A DNA stretch of 64,000 nt from NCBI GenBank assembly GCA_026075535.2, contig AP026544.2, positions 9,548,001 to 9,612,000 of the forward strand, read 5' to 3'. Below are positions 45,461 to 54,801 of the stretch, piece by piece. A program made the position numbers and the translations under genes. Each line of letters opens with the position of its first letter. Positions within the stretch are counted from its first letter, which is position 1. The notes under the pieces are model-generated. The model saw only the letters and a program-made list of their open reading frames with translations, did no database searches and was not told where the DNA came from. Source of the stretch: Tricholoma matsutake (lineage: Eukaryota > Basidiomycota > Agaricomycetes > Agaricales > Tricholomataceae).

Positions 45461-45820
45461 TCTGTCATCATTTGGGCCTGAGGTGGTTCAAATGCGGCCA
45501 TTGGCGGCATTAGACGAGGTGGTGGTGGCCATAGGAGCAGTGGCGACAGGTGTTGATGGAGGGGAGGCGGTGGAAGGGAGGTGGCATCGTCATCGAGATG
45601 GGTGGATGTTGATATGCGGCTGTGTGCTTTGTCATGCACAGCTGCCCCAATGGTACCTAGAGCAGTAAGTGGACATACCTCATAAGTCTTTGTGATGTAG
45701 TGGTTATATTGGCTATGCTAAAATGTTGTTGTCTCATGCCTAGGGTTCAATTCCAGCTCATGTTATTTATTTTATTACTTAGTAGTAGTAGTAAGGACTC
45801 CTGGTTCAATCCTACTGGAT

Positions 45821-45910
45821 TCCTGGTGAGTCCTGGTGAGTCCTGGTGAGTTCTGGTGAGTTCTGGTGAGTTCTGGTGAGTTCTGGTGAGTCCTGGTGAG
45901 TCCTGGTTCA
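45821..45910 (+). repeat. Tandem 10-bp TCCTGGTGAG repeat
   Basis: Eight perfect or near-perfect TYCTGGTGAG units in register at 45821-45900, then related TCCTTGTGAG units to about 45960. Together with TCCTGG/CCAGGA words up to 46214 they form a subterminal repeat zone at the right end of the TIR element. The minus-strand ORF of repeated DSPGLTRTHQ is just this repeat translated. Confidence 0.85.
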
Positions 45911-48629
45911 ATCCTACTGGATTCCTTGTGAGTCCTTGTGAGTCCTTGTGAGTCCTGATGAGTAGAGTCCTACAGGATTCCTGGTCAGTCCCCCCAGATT
46001 CCTGAGAGTCCAAGTCCTGGGGAATTCCTGGAATAGTACCAGGAAGAGCCTGATTTACCAGGAATATACCAGGACTGAACCAGGAATCCCACTGGAGGAA
46101 AAACAGCCAGGAATGCAACATTTGGTGAACAATGGCTGTGGCAGGGATAACCAGGAATCCTGGAGGAATCCTGGAGGAATCCTGGAGGAATCCTGGTAGT
46201 CCTACCAGGAATACATGGGGCAGTGTAAAGAGCTCGAATTGTGTCTCAAGAAAATGTTGGCACTTGCTGGTATCTAATCTGAGTGCATCAGTGCTGCAGC
46301 ATCATTATGAGGATTTTGTGAAAGGCACTTCACCGTTGATCTAGCTCACTAGTAAGGGTACTGCAGGTAGGCCCTGCACTTTCCAAGATGCGTAGCAGGT
46401 GGATGAACAGGGATCTCCACATGCCCAGCTCCACCTCATCCATGATGTCAACAATGGCCATGGGAAACATGTCAAAGCCCAACGGAGCAAGTATGTCAGA
46501 AAATGCATTCTTAAAACAATAAAAATTACCCCAGTACTCAAGAGAAGCAACCACTGGCAAGCATACCGCAGAGGGGATAATTGACTCAGCATCCATTAAT
46601 CTCTTCACTGGAGCACTATCAATGGCATATTTTCCCTCTTGGATGAACTTTTGGGCATCGGAGATGTGCCTTCAACGGGCTGCAGTGTCTCTCCGAGTGA
46701 GGGTCTGTCACCTCCTGGCATCACAGGCCATTCCAATTTTAAAGGCATTGGACAGAGGGATAAGACAGCAAGGGCATGGATGGCTCCCCAAGTTTTTTAT
46801 GCCAACCAGCAAAATCCTATCGGTTGTGTTCAGTTATAAAGTGAAGGCATGAATGAAGTGGTGCTGAATAGCCTACTTTTCCGGGTAATCTGCCAAGTAT
46901 GTGAATATCCGAAGGTAGAACCACCTTGCAAGCCCATCTGCACATGTTACAACTACACCGTGGATGTATGCTTCAACAAATTCATCATCTAAGATGGCCT
47001 TCCATTGTGCATGGAACAACTCTCGATTACAGTATGGCATAAAAGCTGGGCTGAGGCCTTTGCCCCCAGTTTTAGAAGTGACAAAGTCCTTGAACTTGTC
47101 TGGAAGCTGGGAAAAAAGCTAAGGAAGCCCATCATCAAATGGGCTAAGATACTGACCTTATGGAAGTATGCAACATGATTACAAAGATGAAGTGAGGGTT
47201 TCCCATGACAGTATTTTGGGTCATTCCCAAAGAATAAATACAGAGGCCAAAGCTTTGTCTCACCAAAGGAAGTAAGATGAGTCTGATCCGAGGCGAACAT
47301 CAATCCAACAACAACACATGGAAGGCTGCACCCAGGCTCTCCCTGCAATGCCTGCAGCTCCATATGGGCTTTAAGAAAGGCTGGTGAGGTGTAAAGCTCA
47401 CCGTGAACCCGGATCGATGGGTCCTCTGACACAGAGCTTCCCTGATGGGCTGGCTGCCATTTGAGCTTGTAGGGTTCAATGTGGAAATGCTGGAACTTGT
47501 GATCATCAATCAATTTCTCTTTTAGGATCGATACAATGCTGTGATGGCAAAAATCATGAACAACATAGTCCTGAAGGCCCAGTGATGCAGTGAAGCAATG
47601 GAATGGGACTTGAATGGTTACAGATGTTTGCTGCCATCTGGGGGCCGAGTTGTCTTCATCCTCCCACATCGCATCTCTGTCCCCACCTAGTTCATTGTCA
47701 ATAGAATCCCATTTGGTATCTCTGACATTGTTGGGGTGAAAGTATGGCCTAGTGATGATGTCTATGAGGTTTTTAAAGTTTTTTTTTGTCTTTTGTACAC
47801 CGTCACCCCAGTACCATTCCCCTAGAGCAAAGGAGCTGTGATTTGGGTAAGGCCCCAAGTCCACTTTATGACTCAGTGGGGGGTTGCTGACATCAGACAG
47901 GGCATTGAAGTCATTGAACTCCTCTGGATCATGGGACGGGTACTTGGTGCTGTAATAGCAGTGTGATAAACTGAAAGTGTTGCAAGGCGATCGCAAGATT
48001 GGGTGGCCTGATTCCTTGTCCACCGAAAGATTGTTGCTTGTGGGAAAGCTACTACTGGCAGTAGAACTAGGACCTCCATCAGCTTCCTCTGGTCAGACGG
48101 TGTACGATTCACTTGGAGGAGGCAGTGAGGCAGAAGCCTGGGGCAGATCATCCCGGTATCTGTTTGGAATCCACACCTGGTGCCGTTGCCTTCTCTGTGC
48201 CAATGACAGGTGGCTGTCCACATCAGCCCCAGAAGGCATATGTACCTCCACTTCTGGTGCTGAGTGACTGGCTGGTGGAGGTGAACTGACAGGCAACTAG
48301 TCAATGCAAAAACAGGCACCGTTGGATCCAAGTCAGCCCTCAATTCGCATGAAAAAATCAATAAGACTCACTGGTGCTGATGCTACAATTTCCTCATTGA
48401 AATTGAGAGCTGCCAGACTTTCTTCCTGCTGCTGCCGTTTTCATTCTCTTTGCTCTCCAAATGCTTGCTTTGCCTTTGATAGCGCGCTTGTAATTTGCTT
48501 TTTGGACTGGGCGCACGTCTGTGTATGATGATTCAGAGCAGGGTGCTGCAAGAACAACTTGCCACAAACACACTGCAGTGCAGGGCTGGGAAACATCCAC
48601 CTAGAATGAACACCGTATGGTTGCACAGT

Positions 48630-49005
48630 GATTGCAAGATGCAGAAAACTAGCGTCGTCGAGAGAGTTGTGGATGCAGTCAAATTTGGATCATCCATCAA
48701 ACACGCGCTGCGTAGTGCCAAGACTCAACTAATTCATGTGAGCCTGATTCTATATTCTGTCAGTGGATCAGCAGCCTGGTCAAAATTCAGCTTATGGATT
48801 GGCAGAGAATTCTGTGAGTTGCGCTACGCTTAGATGGGAAAATAATTGTGATGCTTGATGGCAATGTGACGTACTCAGGAATTCAAGCTGTCATCTCCCT
48901 GATCCTCTGCTCCCTCAAATAGTCATTTCTCTGATTGCTCATTTAGTTTTCTACACATGGCTGAATGTGTATAAAGCTGGGGGCAGCCAGATTCACAAGA
49001 CCCAC
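48630..49005. other. Region upstream of Plavaka, nothing recognised
   Basis: It would contain the Plavaka promoter on the minus strand, but I see no clear TATA box or TIR. Confidence 0.4.
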
Positions 49006-49009
49006 GTAT

Positions 49010-49805
49010 CTTCTTTGATGTCGCATTCTGCTACTCGGCCGTCCACTCCTATGACCAACTCCACAACTCAGATCATGTGCGGCCTCAAACGCGAGTATGC
49101 ATTCATCATCTAGTCTTCTGACTTGATAGACCACACTCCCATGCCCCAAGGGACTGCTGTAGTTCGTGAAGGACACATGCTACTGGCCAGTCTGATGCAA
49201 AACTCCAATTTGGAGGCACCACAGAGCCTTACCTTTGCAGTTCATGGTGTGTCAAAGTGTTAGGCTATTTTGCGAGTTCTCACCTTGACTCAGATGCCAA
49301 GGAGAAGATACCCCAGCATAGCATCCTAGTCCAGCAACGCTCCACTGTAAGGCCGTTCACATATGGAGGCACATACTGCCATGTTCATCCTTTATTCTAT
49401 GCCTTAATAAATTTGTCTTTCTGTTTACTAGATGTAACATTCGACACCTTTGACCCATCAAATGTGCCACTTCCCGACTATGCCCTTATATTACGAATGG
49501 ATTGGGTGATTGATGCCGGTGTCACTTGGGAGCAGTTTTCCTCTCTCTTCACTCAGTGCAATGAGTGCCACACTTGTCTCCCAAGCCAGAACAAGTTCTA
49601 TCATGAGTGCAAGCAGGCGCTTTCACAGCACCAGAAGGCACTTTCCCACACCAGTGATAAGGAGTACATCCTTCAACCACAAATGCGTGGGCTTCCAATT
49701 GATAGATTCTCATTGCTCTTTGCAAATTGCGAATCTTGCGATAAGTTCATGACCCATGAGACTGCTCACTTCCATGATTGTGTGATGGAGGAGCACTTTG
49801 TTTGA
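49010..49805 (+). pseudogene. Unidentified protein with paired C-x2-C...H-x2-C motifs
   Basis: The C-terminal frame (49257-49805) has two similar units, FSSLFTQCNECHTCL...FYHEC and FSLLFANCESCDKFM...HFHDC. Each is a likely CCHC zinc site preceded by a [F]-x2-LF-x2-C helix start. Upstream coding-like sequence from about 49010 (REYAFII-stop-SSDLIDHTP) is in another frame, so there is an intron or frameshift. Such C2HC pairs occur in lineage-specific basidiomycete proteins of unknown role. Confidence 0.45.
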
Positions 49806-50663
49806 AACATATTTGATGGCAATACTAGTATATAGAAATTTGGCCATCCAATGTCGAGTTATGTAGACCAAGCTATACCGCCGTGTATTTCCACATTTGG
49901 AGCCATTGAAGCCAAACTTGTATTGCCAAGCCTTGATAGTCTGGGCCAAGAAAGCTGCTGAGACAATGCCTGCTTGCAACTGAGTCTTAGGGGATGGCGG
50001 GGATGGACTTGATGAAGAAATGAGTAATGAGTGTGAAGTTGGGGAAGCTTTTGTAGGCCATGTGAGTCATATTCGGGATGCTTGGATCCATGTTGTTCAA
50101 TGTTGATAAAGGAGTGAACTAGCAATAACTTTGGTAAACAAACATGATCACGCATGTCATGCATATCAATGTGACTAATTGATGAATTAGGAAATTTTCT
50201 CACCTTACTGAGTGTATGTGGTGTGACCATCTTGAGTGACAGATCTCGAACATCCTGTTTCAACTTTCACTCAGCGCCCTGACTGAAGTCAAAATCAGAC
50301 TGAAGTGCCTATAGTCCCTCCTATACATAAAGGTGTTGACCCACGTAAGTTGAGGTTTCAGCCTTCAGGTTATATCCTGTGACGTTGCCCTAGTAAGTTC
50401 GTGATACCCACTGCTTCACACCAAAATCCATTTATGAACCTGGCACTGAGGCAGATCACCATGGCTTCACCATCTCCCTCACAGGTGTGCTCTGGTTCAT
50501 CAGGGCCAGTCTGGTATACACAAACACAATACTCCAAAGTTTTGGGATCTCAAACAGTTTATACAAAGATCAGGTCACCGCGTCGGGCCCGCGCAGTGGG
50601 TGTAGCCTTTGGTGTCCATTCATGGGTAACTGATTATCTCTGTAGTTTGATAATTCCTACTCC

Positions 50664-51122
50664 ATGTTCGACAAAAAATCTCAACATCAAGAATTGGTGA
50701 TAGCTCGGGCGATGCGGGATACACTGTGTTTAGAGCTGCAGGTTGCTTCAAATTGGGTGTTAGAGGGAGAATGTGTTTTGCAATCATTGCGGTACCAAGT
50801 TCAGATAGCTCATATTCGGGTGGAGGAAATGAGTGAGGCCATCGCTCACATGCAGGATTATTTCCATGAAATTGGGGATCCAGAAAGCAGCAATCAGGTG
50901 TCCACCTCCATGGATGAAGTTGATGTCCAGCCATCTGCTGGATGCATCTCTGAAGATGGCACTTCTGAGACCAGTCAGTCTCAAGGCACTGAGGGAATGG
51001 CTATTGAGGATGCTCGAAGTGCTGAAGACACTAGAGATGTAGAAGTAATACTGACTCCTACTAGCACTGCTACTCCCTTGACAGAGTCCACCATTAAGAA
51101 ATTAGCCGAAGATATCAAGTAG
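50664..51122 (+). CDS. Unidentified 152-aa protein, possibly with upstream exons
   Basis: The N-terminal half is a predicted helix with heptad-like spacing (SLRYQVQIAHIRVEEMSEAI); the C-terminal half is acidic and Ser/Thr-rich. TAG at 51120-51122 ends it. Upstream frame 50401-50700 may be another exon. No family is recognised. Confidence 0.4.
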   Translation: MFDKKSQHQELVIARAMRDTLCLELQVASNWVLEGECVLQSLRYQVQIAHIRVEEMSEAIAHMQDYFHEIGDPESSNQVSTSMDEVDVQPSAGCISEDGTSETSQSQGTEGMAIEDARSAEDTRDVEVILTPTSTATPLTESTIKKLAEDIK

Positions 51123-52040
51123 GGCACTGTAGAACCCAGAATGTAGTTTTATTGCATAAATGAAGCATCGCTTCAAGCTTTGATGAGATGAGATGTGGAA
51201 ACCAGCATACATAACTATGCACAGGAGTATCCTCTGGTCATTCAATACCCCAATGAGGCTTAAGCACTGAGCCCCAGATTCAATGATTCATGACACGGTC
51301 AGTCGTCGGACTCAGTGGGGTCAGGATGGAGAGCACTCAGCTACGTGAGTACTTGAGTGCTTGAGTGATCGATCAAGATCTATTTATAGGATAGGATTAC
51401 TTCCCTGTCAATGAATGGCTCCCACAAGAGCATGTAAGGAAGAAAGTTAAACATGTGTGCTATGGCTCGCTCTCGCTCTCTGTGAAAGCCTGCTGATTCA
51501 ATTTATAGTAATTCAATCAATGGATTTGGAATGGCACTGCACTGATACCACTGGCAAGGTAATGATCAAAAGCACTCACCTCTTCTGACTGATCAGACCC
51601 TCGCACTGAATAGTGGCTTTTTTGACCATGGCAATCTTGAATAAGCTCTGCATCATGTTGCTCTCGCTGCAAGCTTCGGTCAAGTACTCACCATATCATT
51701 ACAGATCTAAGACCACTGGCAGCTTGATCAGTATATGCAAGGTCAGCCATGGTCCTGACCTAAGGGTGAACAAGGCTAAAATGTAAATTGCGCCACACTG
51801 GTGGCAGGGATTCCAGGGATCTGTCACCTTGACCCTAGACCAGTTTGGTCATGATGTTAACTCCAGGCTGGTGAAGTGCTGATGTCATGACAGACCTCCA
51901 GACCTCCAGGCAATGTCAGTCATGACACTGACTTGAGGTGAGGCTTGTGAGCAATGCGCAAACTCATCTCTAACTGACACTTCCAACAAAAGTTCCAAAT
52001 TCATCCCTTCCCTTACTAAGAGTCAAAACTAAAGTCACAC
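51123..52040. other. Non-coding stretch, nothing recognised
   Basis: No gene, repeat or element that I can support, apart from short GGACTCAGT and CCAGACCTCC duplications. Confidence 0.45.
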
Positions 52041-52057
52041 TGGTTGCCCCACTTTCA

Positions 52058-53662
52058 ATGGAGATGGTTGGTGGAAAAGGGAAGCGGAGGCAGATCAAGG
52101 GAGGCTCCTCCTCATCCTCAGAGTCTGCAGGCTTGTGCCCTTCCAATATCAAGTCATCTCAGAAGAGGTCAAGCAAATACAGGAAGGCAAGCACTGGGAA
52201 GACTGCCGCATCTGGGTCCCGCTACTCTCAGAAGGTGAAGATCAGCTCAGACATGATGGACTACTTCGAGTTAACTGCCAAAAATAGGATGAGTGGGCTC
52301 GTGATTGAGACCCTCAGCTTTGAGGACATGGCTGCATGGCAGGAGAGTGCAGTCGATTCACTCCGCTAGGCAAAGGTGGAGTATGAGCGGTTGAGACAAA
52401 CTGGTAAGTGCCTGGCACTCCAGTTAACCGGTGTTTTGCTCATGAGTGTCAAAGTTGTTGAAGCAGATTCCATGTCTTGGCCTGAGGATATGGTCGCTCA
52501 TGTGCATCTAAATTCTGAGGACTCGGGGTATGCTTTTGATGCTAGCTACAGGTTGCCAAGCAGGTCAGACTTCATGGACCAACATCTACAGCCTTGCAAG
52601 ACAAAATGTGCACCGCTTCTACAAGCTGGACCTGTTGGAAGAGCAGGCTTCGGGGTGCTCAGAGGAGCAGCTAGTGGGAAAGAATGCCGAGCATGCCGCC
52701 TGCAAGGCAAAAGAATTGCTTGACAACCAAGGCTACGTCCACGGGCTCGATGAAGAGGTAAGCTGAAGTTCATGCCATATGAAGAGGTTGGACTGAGCTT
52801 AACTATCAACAGGGAAAGGTCTTCGAGCTCTTTGGGAGCGATGGGCTGAAGGCTTTTGTGGCCGAGGTCATGAAGTCACCAGCTGTGATGTTGAACAAGG
52901 AGCTCTTCATGCCGCACCTGGGTTTCGGGTGCATCTCCTTTCTCACTATTTGCGTAGCTGCATGGGTCATGGATCACATTCTGTCACTCACCCCTGCTCA
53001 AGCTCTGCTCAGCATTGCAGGAGGTTGCTGAGAAAAATGCTAGTTCAAAAGCAGCTGGTAAGTCCAGGGATGGAGACAAGTGGGTGAGTAAAAGGGGAAA
53101 GCCCTCGACTTACCTTAGTGGTGATAAATGGAAGAACAAGCAACATGTGCTAACTGAGCAGCTGAGGGCTCTTTGGGATGACCCAGAAGAGGAGATGACA
53201 TGGAGGAGAATCTGGAACATGGGATACAGCAGGGATGAACCAGGCCCAGCCATCGTCCCTTCAATGGGCCCATCCTTCCAGCCAGCTCCTGTTCCCACCG
53301 AGCAGCCAGACAGCTGGGCAGAGCCTTTCTCCGATAGTGGGCAGGCTCCATTTGACCCTGCCATGACTTTGCGAGGTGACATCCCAGGAATGCCTTCCAA
53401 TCCTGGGGAGGCACCATTTCTTTCAAATGTGTATGGTGCAGCCAACTATACAATAGGCCCTGGCTACACCCCCAGCTTCATGCCTGCTTATGTTGATCCT
53501 AAGTACCAACAATGGTTGGCAGAGGATGGGTTTATTTACCAGAATCCAGGACCATTTGATGCAAGTGCTAGCAGTACTGGCCAAGCACTCCCACCAGGTG
53601 ACGGATCATTTGGCTACGCCTCTGGGTACTACCTGAGGGGAGAAGGGTTGAGCCCTGTCTAA
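52058..53662 (+). pseudogene. Unidentified plus-strand gene, several exons
   Basis: The first part has a basic Ser-rich start (GGKGKRRQIKGGSSSSS) and DYFELTAKNRMSGLVIETLS, SFEDMAAWQESAVDSLR, then TAG at 52367, then AKVEYERLRQTGK in the same frame before a GTAAGT donor. Later pieces include MKSPAVMLNKELF and a last exon at 53015-53662 with KWKNKQHVLTEQLRALWDDP and a Pro/Gly/Tyr-rich tail. The TAG (CAG to TAG) suggests decay. The family is not recognised. It lies upstream of the TET/JBP-like gene in the same direction. Confidence 0.45.
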
Positions 53663-53818
53663 GTTGGGCTTAGTTTGGCATGCTGAAGTCATTTTTTCTG
53701 CTTGAATTTTATTTTAGCTGTCTCAATTTGGACAACCCCTAGCCTCCTGTATAGATGCACTGTGTCTTTTTGTCTGTTGTCTTGGAGGAGGGTGATACTT
53801 GTATATATGATCAATTTT

Positions 53819-54290
53819 AGAAAATGAACTGCTAGGAGGGACCTCTGACGAAGAGCTTTCGGATGTGGAATCCTGGCAGGAGGATTTGGACTCGGACACA
53901 TTAGAGACAGTCGACATGTACCATTCACAGATTCTTTGAAAATAGAGAGGTGAAAAGTCATTTGGCCCACGGCGACCTGAAATAACTCACTGACTCAGAA
54001 TGTTTATTTTTTTCTGGATTGAGAGTCTCAATTGATGATGTAACCTTGATGATGTAACCTTGAGCAAAAGTGTGCATGCACGCTTTTGAGCTCATGTCAT
54101 GTGACATATGGCCATATAAGTACTAACCCAACTCTTGAACTTGAAGCTTGATGCTCTGTCTTACTTGTCTTACTTGTCTCACTCATGCGTTGCTCAGAGG
54201 GTTTCGACCAGCAAAGCCTTGCTGTCAGAAGGATATCCAACACAAATTTCTGGACAATGGCCTGGTTTACACCCGTCTTATTTGACCCAG
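53819..54290 (+). mobile_element. Fragment of the Plavaka 3' end, inverted relative to 41161-41616
   Basis: It contains the last coding part (GTSDEELSDVESWQEDLD), the stop, the untranslated part with a repeated TGATGTAACCTTGA word, and the SHSCVAQRVSTSKAL start of the downstream ORF. It is a remnant of a second Plavaka copy or a rearranged end of the same one, about 0.5 kb upstream of the dioxygenase gene. Confidence 0.88.
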
Positions 54291-54801
54291 TGCTTTGTAC
54301 TACAAAGCATCAGGTGACAGTTTTGCTGATTTGAAGAACTGTGACTGTTTCGCGTCACAATCACGTGTTGAATGTACCCACTTATATAACACGATTTCTT
54401 TTGTTTATCCTACAAACACCATCCCCTGCCAAATTGCCATGCATGCTCCTCATTGCCGAGCTTGATGACATGGGGGCCTCACCATCTTCCCCACTCTCTT
54501 TTCACTACCACCACCATCTTCTCATCTCTGCCGGGATGGTGCCACAAGGGCAGCATCCTCCTCCTTGACTCCATCATCCCCCCCTTTCACAAGCACTGCA
54601 TCACCTCAAGCACTTGACCCTACTCCAGAGAGAACACTGCTGTTAAATCAGATGAGGTGTGTGCAGGTCTACAGTGGTTGAGTCTGTTTCCCTCGCTGAA
54701 TCTCCTACAGCCCCCCTCCCCTCCTCTATGCCACACCCTGTCGCCTACAAATGCTTCTCAGTGACTATGTTGCCTGAAATGAACCACTTTCTTGTGCAGC
54801 C

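Larger units (their letters stand above)
43509..46233. mobile_element. 2.7-kb non-autonomous TIR element inside Plavaka, hairpin-rich
   Basis: The ends are inverted copies of TTTACACTGCCCCA followed by a TCCTGG-rich part. Left is CTGAACTTTACACTGCCCCA; right, reverse-complemented, is GCTCTTTACACTGCCCCA. It is flanked by TCGAATTGTG duplications and splits the Plavaka gene. No transposase is coded. The inside has a five-hairpin array, four palindromes of the GAGCA/TGCTC family, three GGGCCCAAA...TTTGGGCCC hairpins, minus-strand intron-like segments and subterminal TCCTGG repeats. A Mutator-like origin is a guess from the duplication length. Confidence 0.72.
41498..48626 (-). pseudogene. Plavaka-type DNA transposase, spliced and interrupted
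   Basis: On the minus strand the protein starts with a zinc-finger-like CVCGKLFLQHPALNHH...C (48590-48540) and continues with VWIPNRYRDDLP (48170). The core (48023-46989) has LMFASDQTHLTSFGETKLWP and LYLFFGNDPKY. Then come IHGVVVTCADG, CPCCLIP (46800) and MAIVDIMDEVELGMWRSLF (46440). After a 2.7-kb insertion it resumes with SEMKQLAARDFKDLL (43450), FNMSTYKYK, YGTTELYSTEL, an intron, GELEHRTMKSRYKQTSKKN (42850), NYTAYNVRR (42350) and ASEDAFGFVDP (42060), ending at 41498. These fit Plavaka transposases of Agaricomycetes. Stops such as FS-stop-DTIR (46250) and the insertion make it inactive. Confidence 0.85.

Noticed and set aside
45747..46121. Minus-strand ORF with repeated DSPGLTRTHQ units
   Set aside because: The unit is the tandem TCCTGGTGAG DNA repeat in translation, inside a non-coding TIR element.
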